From assembly GCA_032881465.1 (NCBI GenBank), contig CP126168.1:2046001-2110000 (forward strand): a stretch of DNA of 64,000 bases. Reading direction: 5' to 3'. The notes under the pieces are model-generated. The model worked only from the letters and a program-made list of their open reading frames with translations. It ran no database searches and had not been told where the DNA came from. Below are positions 34,032 to 42,662 of this stretch, piece after piece (position 1 is the first letter of the stretch; every line of letters begins with the position of its first letter). The stretch is from Parvibaculaceae bacterium PLY_AMNH_Bact1 (GTDB lineage: Bacteria; Pseudomonadota; Alphaproteobacteria; Parvibaculales; Parvibaculaceae). The position numbers and the translations under genes are program-made.

Positions 34032-35468
34032 GTGATAAATGAGAACACCCAAAATCTGGTCTATGTAGGATCGCTGGATGACTCCGTAAAACGCCACCCT
34101 TGGCAAGGGATCCCACAACCTAGTTTTAAAGAAATCATTTTCCGGCATGTCATCATTGGCGAGCCTGTCGCGATCAATGATGGGTATATATTTCAGTCCG
34201 AATGGGCCATCAACGACATCATCCTCGGTTCAGAATCAGCTCTAAGGCGCCTAGTCGAAGCCAAATTTCTGAAGGTCCTTTGTCGTGCAGACAATTTCGA
34301 AGATATGCCGGAAAAGATGGAAGGCGACGTAGCAACTCACAGCGCCCTAAAAATGAGGGGCGACTATCTAGACATACAAAGTGCCGCGCTCGACTTCGGA
34401 AAATCCCTTCTAGACAACAATGCATACGTGAACTGGCCAGACGTGGATATTGGGATGGGCTTCTACAGATTGTGTGGTGCAGCAAAGGACGCTATTCGCG
34501 GCAGGGTAACTCGCAAGGAGCTGGAGGAGCACGAAAGCATCAATGCGATGATGCAATCCGCACTCAGAGACCTCATTGAGCGATTTGAGAACACACCCAA
34601 AAGCATCCGCGGCACCCTTGAATCAGAGGTGATACCCTGTGTCATCAAATCATATAAGTGTCGGCCAGCCATCGCGAGAACCTTCACGAAAACGCTAATG
34701 GGCCTTGCAAACGAAATCTATCACATCAATTTTGCAGCTCTAATGTCTTCAGCAGAACTTGCCAAACACAACGCCGTTGGGATGGCGGTCGAAACACGGT
34801 CCTCTTGGCGGTTTCGCGAACTTCTCGACATCGGGACGGTTCCAGATGAGTTCTATGCGGAAGAACACATAGCGCCGATAAGTGTGCATATACCAGACGA
34901 CTTTGAGTCTATTCCGCTGGGGGGAATCTTAGATTTTGTCGAGCAGGGAAAATCAGCCGCTGAAACTAAACAGAACTTTCTAGACACCGAGAAGCGCATA
35001 TTCCACGGTGACAAACAGGCGTTGCAAGAGCGGTACAAATGCATAAGCGAATTGAACGCAGCAATAGATCTAACTCTTTTTGGCGAGAAGGACCGGAGAA
35101 CTGCACATGGGATCAACCGAACGCTTGTTGTCACCAGCACGTTAGTTGAATTGGGTGCAGCGATCGCTGGCCCGATGCTGGGATTCCTCAATCCACAATC
35201 AGATATCCCGCCTGACCTACCACCAGACAATACGTCTCAACAACTTTTAGCTTCACTAAAGCCCGAAGTCCCGAACATCGTTCGCAAGCTAGCTTACGAA
35301 ACAAGAACACGCAGTGTATCAGTCAGCAGCAGCACGTCAGCACAAGGCAGCTTAATCAACCTTCCCCTTCTTCCAAATAGATGTGAAGACTATTATTCGT
35401 CCATAGTCCAGGTTCAAGAGCAGTTCGGAAGAAGGTCCCTAAATGACGACGAACCTCTCTCAGGCTGA
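34032..35468 (+). CDS. Hypothetical protein, unknown family
   Basis: I see no recognisable domain in this 478-residue protein. It is mostly helical and acidic, with no signal peptide. One short hydrophobic stretch lies near residues 365-385 (TLVVTSTLVELGAAIAGPML), and a Ser-rich tail follows. I use the GTG at 34032 with GGGGAGA six bases upstream; an in-frame TTG lies five codons earlier. The codon and base use are more AT-rich than the neighbours, and no gene partner adjoins it, so recent acquisition is plausible. Confidence 0.75.
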   Translation: MINENTQNLVYVGSLDDSVKRHPWQGIPQPSFKEIIFRHVIIGEPVAINDGYIFQSEWAINDIILGSESALRRLVEAKFLKVLCRADNFEDMPEKMEGDVATHSALKMRGDYLDIQSAALDFGKSLLDNNAYVNWPDVDIGMGFYRLCGAAKDAIRGRVTRKELEEHESINAMMQSALRDLIERFENTPKSIRGTLESEVIPCVIKSYKCRPAIARTFTKTLMGLANEIYHINFAALMSSAELAKHNAVGMAVETRSSWRFRELLDIGTVPDEFYAEEHIAPISVHIPDDFESIPLGGILDFVEQGKSAAETKQNFLDTEKRIFHGDKQALQERYKCISELNAAIDLTLFGEKDRRTAHGINRTLVVTSTLVELGAAIAGPMLGFLNPQSDIPPDLPPDNTSQQLLASLKPEVPNIVRKLAYETRTRSVSVSSSTSAQGSLINLPLLPNRCEDYYSSIVQVQEQFGRRSLNDDEPLSG

Positions 35469-35742
35469 AGTATACACATGAGAGAGGGGCTACGGGGCGC
35501 AAATGGTCGATCTAGGTTCGATAAGTTCCGACTGCCCTCCGGTGAGTGCTTCAATATTTATGGACTTTCTCCGCTACCATGAGGTTGGAGAAACAGCTTG
35601 GCCTGTAGCCATTTAGACCTCACTTACCAAGACCCGAGAGGAACCCAGCAGACACAAAACAATGCTGAAAGCAGACAGACTTCAATTCGCCAAACCCTCT
35701 TTCCATTGAATTGATGTCCGCCGTCCCGCACCGAAATCTCAC
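35469..35742. other. Gap between convergent genes, nothing recognised
   Basis: The 274 bases between the orphan gene and the PAS gene show no clear open frame, terminator or repeat to my reading. Confidence 0.4.
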
Positions 35743-36195
35743 TCACTTTTCGTCCGGACGGTAAAACACCTGCGCGCCAATAACGCCAGAGATCGTTCCA
35801 TCGTCGGCGAACACAGGCAACCCGACGCTCTGCGTTCGCAAATACTCTTTACCCTTAATTATAGAATGCGAATCCGATGAAACAGGCTCCCCAGCCTCCA
35901 CAACAAGGTCAAAGAAAGCACCAACATATTGGTCCACAAGATTGTCGTCAGACCTTTCCAAGGGCTTTTGTGTCGGATCTTCGCCCCGCACACCGACGAT
36001 GTCCGATCCGAAGAAACGGCATACCCAGCTTTTGTCAGCCTGCAAATTGTACCAGAACACCAAAGGCAGGAAGCGGACCGCATCTAACAAATCGATGTTT
36101 GTCTCGTCAGGTCCCGCATGACAGGAGGTCCAACTTTTTGCGACATCCAAAAAGTCGACAAGAAACTGGTCCGTGAGCCGAAAGTCTGCCCCCAC
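35743..36195 (-). CDS. PAS_5-like protein, probably frameshifted at its N-terminus
   Basis: The 150-residue frame from the GTG at 36195 resembles PAS_5 sensor proteins (LTDQFLVDFLDVAKSW ... LPVFADDGTISGVIGAQVFYR). That GTG has no ribosome site. An ATG at 36251, with GGGGAGG eight bases upstream, opens a frame for MGTKESSDYGFDDHDGEAGW that would run straight into this one if the G5 run at 36189-36193 had six G. So the gene probably begins at 36251 and is split by a one-base indel. PAS_5 proteins bind a small ligand; the partner is unknown. Confidence 0.7.
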   Translation of the reverse strand: MGADFRLTDQFLVDFLDVAKSWTSCHAGPDETNIDLLDAVRFLPLVFWYNLQADKSWVCRFFGSDIVGVRGEDPTQKPLERSDDNLVDQYVGAFFDLVVEAGEPVSSDSHSIIKGKEYLRTQSVGLPVFADDGTISGVIGAQVFYRPDEK

Positions 36196-36454
36196 CCCGC
36201 TTCACCATCATGGTCGTCAAATCCGTAGTCCGACGATTCTTTGGTCCCCATACGCCTCCCCAAAGGGTTTAACCATATCGACTTGTTGGACGGTCCCACA
36301 GTTGGAGATTCGCCTCAAGGGCAGGAAATCACCGGTACATCATTGGGGATTTGCTCTAAAGAAGTGGCTCCCTGAATGCCAAAATTTGTGCTAAATTGCG
36401 CGAGAGGAATGCTGATCGGCCCTTTGATTCTAGAGAATTTTGGGGCTTTTGATC

Positions 36455-37198
36455 ATGAGTGGAATTGCGACAAAGACCATTGAGGCAAGTATCAAGGCAC
36501 GCCCTGCACGACGGCGCGGGCGACCTCTGAGAAACAGCCCTGATCGACGTGCAGATATCATTCGGGCCTCGACAGTTCTTTTTCTAAAAGACGGCTATAC
36601 AAACACAACACTCCGGCGCATTGCGCGTGCCGCAGATGTGAACGTAGCGTTGGTGCACTATTACTTCACGAGCAAACAAGGCCTCTATCAGGAGGTCCTC
36701 AATGCAGCACTCAAGACAACGTTCACAGCTCTGAAGGAGCCTCAGAAGGCCCCCTTGTCGGTTGATGAGATCGCCAGGACGCTGACAGCACCGCCCTATA
36801 AGCACCCGGGCTTGGTGCACAGATTGAGCGCAGTCAACACACCACCCGAGGCCCGCGAAGCGACAGCGGCCGTGATGCGACGCCTGTCACTTAGGCTCAC
36901 AGCCTGCATCAGGTCACTACAACGGCTTGGAAGCGTCCGCCGTGATCTGGACGCTGAATTGTTCACACAAACATGTCTGGACTTATGCTGGTCACCCTTT
37001 AGGCGCGATCAAATACAGTCAGAGGAGAACAAAGAGAAGGCACAAACACCCTTCACTAAGGTACTCCTTGCGCGCCATGTGGAACAAAACATTCTCATAC
37101 TGACGAGCGCAGCTACGAGCACGCCTGGCGGATCAAATTGTACAGAAAAAAGGGGGACCCAGATGGCCCCCCTTTCCGCCACTTCCCCGAAAGCGTAA
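36455..37198 (+). CDS. TetR-family transcriptional regulator
   Basis: The 247-residue product has an Arg-rich arm (RPARRRGRPLRNSPDRR) and a textbook TetR helix-turn-helix (TTLRRIARAADVNVALVHYYF). A ligand-binding region follows, related to CecR-type regulators with their C-terminal Cys-containing segment. I use the ATG at 36455; an in-frame TTG lies five codons earlier. The gene's last 20 codons overlap the likely terminator of the convergent secreted-protein gene, so the extreme C-terminus is dubious. It is divergent from the PAS gene. Confidence 0.85.
   Translation: MSGIATKTIEASIKARPARRRGRPLRNSPDRRADIIRASTVLFLKDGYTNTTLRRIARAADVNVALVHYYFTSKQGLYQEVLNAALKTTFTALKEPQKAPLSVDEIARTLTAPPYKHPGLVHRLSAVNTPPEAREATAAVMRRLSLRLTACIRSLQRLGSVRRDLDAELFTQTCLDLCWSPFRRDQIQSEENKEKAQTPFTKVLLARHVEQNILILTSAATSTPGGSNCTEKRGTQMAPLSATSPKA
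37146..37175 (-). terminator. Rho-independent terminator of the low-complexity protein gene
   Basis: Read on the minus strand, AAAGGGGG pairs with CCCCCTTT around GCCATCTGGGT, and is followed by a run of six T. It lies directly after the stop of the gene at 37200-38186 and overlaps the last codons of the convergent TetR gene. Confidence 0.75.
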
Positions 37199-37199
37199 T

Positions 37200-38186
37200 T
37201 TAGTAGCCAACACCACCATTGAAGGTCGTCGCACCCCGGAAGGCGGTTGTTTCCGAGGCATACCCGCTTGATTTACGGTTGAGAAATACCTCAGCATACC
37301 GAACATGTGACTGGCGATCAGAGCCTGCGAAGTAGGCATTGCTGCTTGGACCACAAGCCAGACGACCTTCATTGCCATAGTGAAGAGACTGACCGTCCAG
37401 GCACTCAATCACCTGACCATGAGTATAGTCGGGCTGCCCGCCACCATCTGGCACTTCACCAATGGTCGCAACAAGCGCGTCGCCCATCTGGCAATACATC
37501 AATTCGCCACTGCCGGTCGCAATGTCAATCTGAGAAGACGACACTGCAAGGTAGGCCGCTTCCTCAAGGCCTTTTGCGTCAAGACACACACCACGAACGG
37601 CGCGGCTCTTAACACGCTCTTCCTTCACAACAACCCGCAAAGGACCAATGGAGATAGGTGCGCGAGCCGCATTCACAATTGTCCCTCCAGCACCACGACG
37701 TTCGTCACCAAAGACATTGTTGCGAAGATTACGCGTATTCAGGCGACCACCTGCGCGCGATGCTGCTGTCGCAGCGCTGACCGCGTTGGCGTTAGAAATC
37801 GCCTCGGCGTTGGCGATAGCTTCTGCACTGGCAGTATTGTTTATGTTCGTATTGCCGTCGCCGCCATTTTCGACGTTTACGGTGATGTTGTTGACGTTGT
37901 TATTATTGTTCGTGTTGTTGTTGGTATTATTGTTGGTGTTGTTGTTCTCAACATCAACGTCTACCTCAACCTCGACGTCCACTTCGACTTTCACGTCGCC
38001 ATCGTCATCATCGTGACAACCGCAATCATCGTCCCAGCCGTCATCCCATTCTGGTTCTTCCCAACCGCCACCGCAGTCGTCTTCATACCCGCATGCCTGT
38101 GCCTGATCGGCTGTGAGGGTCATTACTATCGTGCCTGCAGCAAAAGCGAACAGGCCGAGAAAGAGAAATGTATAAAGTCGTGTCAT
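37200..38186 (-). CDS. Secreted low-complexity protein, unknown function
   Basis: The 328-residue product has an N-terminal signal segment (residues 4-24) ending before ADQAQACGYEDDC. An acidic Cys/Trp-rich stretch (residues 32-62) and an alternating Val/acid run (VKVEVDVEVEVDVDVE) follow. Next come a repeated NNNT block, an Ala/Asn-rich stretch, and a C-terminal domain of about 160 residues with several Cys (RGVCLDAKGLEEAAY, ELMYCQMGD). The repeats suggest an extended, surface-exposed spacer. The C-terminal domain is not one I recognise. It starts at ATG; a terminator follows. Confidence 0.75.
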   Translation of the reverse strand: MTRLYTFLFLGLFAFAAGTIVMTLTADQAQACGYEDDCGGGWEEPEWDDGWDDDCGCHDDDDGDVKVEVDVEVEVDVDVENNNTNNNTNNNTNNNNNVNNITVNVENGGDGNTNINNTASAEAIANAEAISNANAVSAATAASRAGGRLNTRNLRNNVFGDERRGAGGTIVNAARAPISIGPLRVVVKEERVKSRAVRGVCLDAKGLEEAAYLAVSSSQIDIATGSGELMYCQMGDALVATIGEVPDGGGQPDYTHGQVIECLDGQSLHYGNEGRLACGPSSNAYFAGSDRQSHVRYAEVFLNRKSSGYASETTAFRGATTFNGGVGY

Positions 38187-38645
38187 TTTGGCACTCCGGA
38201 GAGCTGTTGCTGCTCCATTTTTGGAGCTTTTGGGTTTCTTGACCCGATCAATGCAGAAGCCATGCCGTTTAGCGAAGTCAGTATCGTGTCCCTATAACAG
38301 ACATGGGTCATCTCTTTTCTGCAACTTCGCAGCCAGCCGGATGGTTAAAAGGTTAACGCCAGGCGCCTCCCCAAAACCAAACACAACGACACTCCACCCC
38401 ATAAACTCCAGAAAACTGCTGCTCGCCATTTGCTGAGCTTAGTTGTTTCAATGCTGTCGTTAAGTTTTGGCATGCTTTTCGCTGAATACCCGTCCAAGCA
38501 GGCCAGCGCCGTTCCCCACTGTTCTAAAACGGGATTGGTGCCGGTGGTATGAGACAGTTAGTAAGGGACCAGCGGTCGAGGGTTCTGGACAGAGAGAGGC
38601 GATATGACAGCCCTCTCCTACCGGCACCAAGATCTGGAAGTGTAA
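38187..38645. other. 459-base gap between divergent genes
   Basis: The region between the secreted protein gene and the PAS gene contains a GGTTAAAAGGTTAA direct repeat near 38343. I see no gene or strong hairpin. Small open frames here look incidental. Confidence 0.45.
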
Positions 38646-39311
38646 ATGACGCATCAGACGGTACAGGGGCTACTTGACTATTGGAATGAGCTGCGCGGCA
38701 GCCGCCCTGCTCCCAAACGCAGTGAAATCGAACCGCGAGACCTAAAGCGCGTGTTACCACACGTTTTCATTCTGGAACGCAATGATCGATGGACCTACAG
38801 GTTTCGTTTAGCAGGAACAGGACTCTGCAACGTCTACGGAATGGAATTCCGGCGTCACAATATGGCAGCGCTCTGGCAGGATGAGAGCCAACAGGAAATT
38901 CTCAAACTCCTGAATGATGTCACGGGCACAGGCGCGATTGGCCTTGTAGAATACACTGCAGAAACGCCAGATAATCGTCAGCTATCGCTTGAAATGGTCC
39001 TGCTGCCCCTCGCGCAAGACAATGGGGCGGTGACCCGTGTACTCGGTGCCATCGTCGCCCTCGATGAGTTTCCATGGGTCGGAGAACATATGCTGGTACG
39101 CCAGTGGGTCGATCGCATTCAGCGCTTGGATCCTGAAGAACTGCCCGCGGCCCCGCCAGTAATTTCACCCGCACGCAAAGTCATCCAGGCAATGCCTCCG
39201 CGTCACTCTCCAATACCAAGCCTTGGAACAAGGCGACAGAAGCATACGGCCGAGCGGCCTTACTTGCGCCTTGTGCGTGATGCAAGTCTTGAGATTGATA
39301 AGGCGAAGTAA
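38646..39311 (+). CDS. PAS_5 domain protein
   Basis: The 221-residue protein opens with the PAS_5 (PF07310) pattern LLDYWNELRGSRPAPKRSEIEP, continues LKRVLPHVFILERNDRWTYRF, and ends the domain with TRVLGAIVALDEFPW at about residue 150. The last 70 residues are basic and probably disordered. Family members bind a ligand in a PAS pocket and are widespread in alphaproteobacteria, often with c-di-GMP proteins. The true ligand is unknown. It is convergent with the pentapeptide gene, 10 bases apart. Confidence 0.88.
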   Translation: MTHQTVQGLLDYWNELRGSRPAPKRSEIEPRDLKRVLPHVFILERNDRWTYRFRLAGTGLCNVYGMEFRRHNMAALWQDESQQEILKLLNDVTGTGAIGLVEYTAETPDNRQLSLEMVLLPLAQDNGAVTRVLGAIVALDEFPWVGEHMLVRQWVDRIQRLDPEELPAAPPVISPARKVIQAMPPRHSPIPSLGTRRQKHTAERPYLRLVRDASLEIDKAK

Positions 39312-39321
39312 CGCTGGGAGA

Positions 39322-40713
39322 TCAGCCTGCCGCAACCTTGGCGGCAGGTGCACTGGCTTTCTTTTTCTCTTGAGCCACTGACACATCTATGCCCATCACG
39401 TCCGTAAGGTTGCATGAGCTGAAATTAACGCCATCGACGACAGCGTCCGTCAGGTCTGCGCCTTCGAAGTTTGCTCCACTCACATCAACGGACGTGAGAT
39501 CCGCTCCTTGAAGAGTGGCACCAGTGAAATCACACTGGCTTAAATCTGCATGCGTGAGATCCGCATCAACCAGGTTGGCCCCACGTAAGTTTGTCGGCCA
39601 GGTTCGCCCACCACCGCCGGCAATCGGCATCGCGGACAAATCCGCAGATACCAGCGAGATATTGCTCATCTTCGCACATTGGAATTTGGCACCACGAAGG
39701 TCCACATGGGAAAAATTCGCCTGCGCCAACATAGCGCCTGAAAAATTCGCCATCGAAAAGAAACTATGCTCAAAGTTCGCGTGGGTCAGGATCGCATCGC
39801 TAAACTCAGCAGCTGACAGAGCAATACCGGGATGAGCAAACCCCGTCAGGTCAACACCCTTAAAAACTGCCTGCTCGCCTTTTGCGCCCCCTGACATCAT
39901 CCAGGCTTTGTGTTCAGACATCAGCTCATCAACAGAAATCCCCAGATCTTCCGCCGTTCTTGGCATGATGGCGCCTTCAACAGACTTCGCAGCCATAATT
40001 TCAGACCGACGGAAACGTGCCGCGGTGAGATCGACTCCCTCAAGACAGGCGCCATCCAACACCACGCCAATCATTTCCGCACCCTTAAGGTTGGCGCGCG
40101 CAAGATTGGCATCTGTCAGGTCAGCACCATCCAAAACGGCACCAGAGAGATCTGCGCCGGTAAAGTCACAACCGGACAGACGCGCGCCTTTAAGATTTGC
40201 TTGAAACAGATCCGTCCCCGAGCCCATAGCCCGTCCCATGCGCACTTTCTCAAGATTTGAGTGACGCAGATTGGCATCGTCAAATCGTGAGTCCGCACCG
40301 CCATTGTCAACATATGAAAGTTCGCCCTCATCGGACTGACGCATAATCTGACCTTCACGCAGATCACTATCTGTCAGGTCAGCACCTTCCAGATTAGCCC
40401 GAGCAAAACGGGCGCCTCGCAGGTCTGCCCGCGTCAGATCAGCGTTCGAAAAATCTACGCCGGTTAGGTCAGCACCAAACAAATTGGCACGAGTGAGGAG
40501 CGCGCCCTTGAAACTAGCGTTTGCGGCGTGAAGCCCCACCAACTCAGCATCCGACAGATCAATTTTGTCGAAACGAAGCTCTTCGACATTTTTGTGACTG
40601 AGATTGAGACGGTCACCACCGCTTTGGCGCTTAACAAACTTCATGTGAAGTTGAAGCGCTTTTTTAAGCTCTTGGATATTCATCCGAGCATAATCACCAG
40701 CAGAGTCCGACAT
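39322..40713 (-). CDS. Pentapeptide repeat protein
   Basis: The 463-residue product is built largely of A(D/N)LxxA-type pentapeptides, for example ANLEGADLTDSDLREG, ADLSGAVLDGADLTDANLAR and ADLTSVDVSGANFEGADLTD. They are split into two blocks, about residues 65-235 and 280-440, joined by a helical linker. Such repeats fold as a right-handed quadrilateral helix. An N-terminal helix (residues 8-30) precedes the first block. No clear partner is adjacent and no function can be assigned. I use the ATG at 40713. Confidence 0.9.
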   Translation of the reverse strand: MSDSAGDYARMNIQELKKALQLHMKFVKRQSGGDRLNLSHKNVEELRFDKIDLSDAELVGLHAANASFKGALLTRANLFGADLTGVDFSNADLTRADLRGARFARANLEGADLTDSDLREGQIMRQSDEGELSYVDNGGADSRFDDANLRHSNLEKVRMGRAMGSGTDLFQANLKGARLSGCDFTGADLSGAVLDGADLTDANLARANLKGAEMIGVVLDGACLEGVDLTAARFRRSEIMAAKSVEGAIMPRTAEDLGISVDELMSEHKAWMMSGGAKGEQAVFKGVDLTGFAHPGIALSAAEFSDAILTHANFEHSFFSMANFSGAMLAQANFSHVDLRGAKFQCAKMSNISLVSADLSAMPIAGGGGRTWPTNLRGANLVDADLTHADLSQCDFTGATLQGADLTSVDVSGANFEGADLTDAVVDGVNFSSCNLTDVMGIDVSVAQEKKKASAPAAKVAAG

Positions 40714-40790
40714 AAGCGGGCCTTTTCCCAATACGACCCCTACTATCGCTCTATTCCTGTTTATTTTTCGTAAATCATACCCGTAATGCA

Positions 40791-40825
40791 CAGGGCCATG
40801 CCCCGTGTTCCCGGACATGGCCCTG
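40791..40825. repeat. Perfect 10-base inverted repeat downstream of the GMC gene
   Basis: CAGGGCCATG (40791-40800) pairs with CATGGCCCTG (40816-40825) across 15 bases. It lies just after the GMC oxidoreductase stop on its own strand and could terminate that transcript, though no T run follows. It also precedes the pentapeptide gene start. Confidence 0.55.
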
Positions 40826-40849
40826 CAATGTTAAGTATTGAGTAAGAAT

Positions 40850-42496
40850 TTAGGCAGCGCTTGCTGCATCGTCTTCCGCGATACGGACATGCTCCGCAGG
40901 AAGAGGGGCTTTCCCCAACATATCATCAGAGATTTTCTCTGCGATCATGATGGTTGGGGCATTGGTGTTGCCACCGACAAGGGTCGGCATCACAGACGCA
41001 TCAACTACCCGCAGACCTTCAAGCCCGCGCACGCGGCACCGATGATCGACGACAGCCATGTCGTCATTACCCATCTTCGCCGTCCCAACCGGGTGATAAA
41101 TGGTTTCCGCCTTTTCACGGATCCAGGAATCGATCTGCTCGTCGGTTTGCACGTGAGCACCCGGCATGACTTCATCCCCAGAGTATGGCGCCATCGCAGG
41201 TTGTTTAAGAATATTCCGAACCATTTTCACACCATCACGCATGACCGTGCGGTCATTCAAGGATTCCAGATAGTTGGGTTGAATGAGCGCAGGCGCTTCA
41301 GGGTCCGTTGATTTCAGACCGATATAGCCACGGCTTTCCGGCCGCAGCTGACAAACGTGAACTGTGTAGGCATGTCCCTCCGACTTGACGCGCGCGTGAT
41401 CTTGCATGCTTGCGGCAACAAAGTGGATTTGAACATCGGGCATTTCCAGCTCTGGTCGCGTTTTCAGGAAGGCACCGGCTTCAAGGCCGTTGGATGTCCC
41501 CAGACCAGTTTTAAAGAATACATATTGCATCCCAGTCATCAGCATACGCGCAGGGTTTGTTTGGCTGTGCAGTGAGATCGGCTGAAGGCACTTTTCGATA
41601 ACTGTCGCGTCCAGGTGGTCCTGCATGTTCTGCCCGACACCAGGAAGGTCAGCCACAACATCAATACCAAACTTTCGCAGATACTCACCATTACCAATGC
41701 CTGACAGCATAAGGGTTTGCGGTGAATTGATTGCTCCACCACTCAGCACCACCTCTTTGCCAGCCCGCGCTTGCACGGTGTTACCCTTTTGGGCGTACTC
41801 AACACCAACAGCCTTTTTGCCCTCAAAGAGAATGCGTGATGTGAGCGCTTCAGTCTCAACCGTCAGATTTGGGCGATCCAGAATAGGGGTGAGATAGCCC
41901 TTCGCAGCACTGCACCGCTGATTGTTTTTAATTGTCAGGTGATACGGACCGACACCTTCCTGTTGAGGACCGTTGAAATCCTTCGTCGCCGGATGCCCTG
42001 CCTGAACGCCAGCATCCCTAAAGGCATCGAACAACACATTCGTGTTCTGCACGTCAGAAACGCCAAGTGGGCCTTCGCTGCCGTGGAATTCGTCTGATGC
42101 GTCGTCATAGCCTTCCGACCGTTTGAAATAGGGAAGCACGTCGGCAAATCCCCAGCCTTCAAGGCCCAACTGGCGCCAATGATCATAGTCGCGGGCATGA
42201 CCGCGAATATAGATCATGCCATTAATGGAAGAGGAACCACCAAGCACCTTACCGCGGGGCCAGAACAAACGACGGTTGTTGAGATGCGGCTGGCCCTCAG
42301 TGTCATAGTTCCAATTGGTCTTGGTATTATTGCCGATCAGTTGCCCAACACCTGCGGGCATATGAATCATAACGCTCTTGTCCTTCGGACCCGCTTCCAG
42401 CAAAAGAACTTTGTTCTTTGGGTCTGAGGACAATCGGTTAGCGAGCACGCAGCCAGCACTACCCGCACCAATAATGATGTAGTCAAATTCGCTCAT
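40850..42496 (-). CDS. GMC family oxidoreductase (choline dehydrogenase-like)
   Basis: The 548-residue flavoenzyme opens DYIIIGAGSAGCVLANRL, the ADP-binding Rossmann motif, and then has GGSSSINGMIYIRGH, SGGAINSPQTLMLSGIG, and the C-terminal active-site region IYHPVGTAKMG with GNTNAPTIMIAEK. His in HPVGT is the likely base, and the second active-site residue is Asn in GNTNAP. It oxidises an alcohol to an aldehyde using FAD; the substrate is unknown. I use the ATG at 42496, which has GAGAAGG upstream. Confidence 0.93.
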   Translation of the reverse strand: MSEFDYIIIGAGSAGCVLANRLSSDPKNKVLLLEAGPKDKSVMIHMPAGVGQLIGNNTKTNWNYDTEGQPHLNNRRLFWPRGKVLGGSSSINGMIYIRGHARDYDHWRQLGLEGWGFADVLPYFKRSEGYDDASDEFHGSEGPLGVSDVQNTNVLFDAFRDAGVQAGHPATKDFNGPQQEGVGPYHLTIKNNQRCSAAKGYLTPILDRPNLTVETEALTSRILFEGKKAVGVEYAQKGNTVQARAGKEVVLSGGAINSPQTLMLSGIGNGEYLRKFGIDVVADLPGVGQNMQDHLDATVIEKCLQPISLHSQTNPARMLMTGMQYVFFKTGLGTSNGLEAGAFLKTRPELEMPDVQIHFVAASMQDHARVKSEGHAYTVHVCQLRPESRGYIGLKSTDPEAPALIQPNYLESLNDRTVMRDGVKMVRNILKQPAMAPYSGDEVMPGAHVQTDEQIDSWIREKAETIYHPVGTAKMGNDDMAVVDHRCRVRGLEGLRVVDASVMPTLVGGNTNAPTIMIAEKISDDMLGKAPLPAEHVRIAEDDAASAA

Positions 42497-42662
42497 TCTG
42501 GACCTTCTCCCGTTCAGCCAATCCCGCCTGCCGCTGGCAAAAACCACCGCGTGCCGCATTGTGGCTCACTTTTTCTTTGTATCCATAATCGACCGAGTTC
42601 AATCTTGACGCAAGCGTCAACTTTGTATTTTCGGCAGAAAACGGTGGACTAGAGGCACTAGG

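Noticed and set aside
36189-36193. Programmed -1 frameshifting at the PAS gene
   Set aside because: There is no X-XXY-YYZ slippery heptamer and no strong downstream hairpin; a one-base loss in a homopolymer is simpler.
37380-38297. A 305-codon plus-strand open frame opposite the low-complexity secreted gene
   Set aside because: Its Val/Ile-rich segment is the complement of the Asn and Asp/Val repeats. The minus-strand gene has a signal peptide, a Cys-containing domain and a terminator, and so is the real one.
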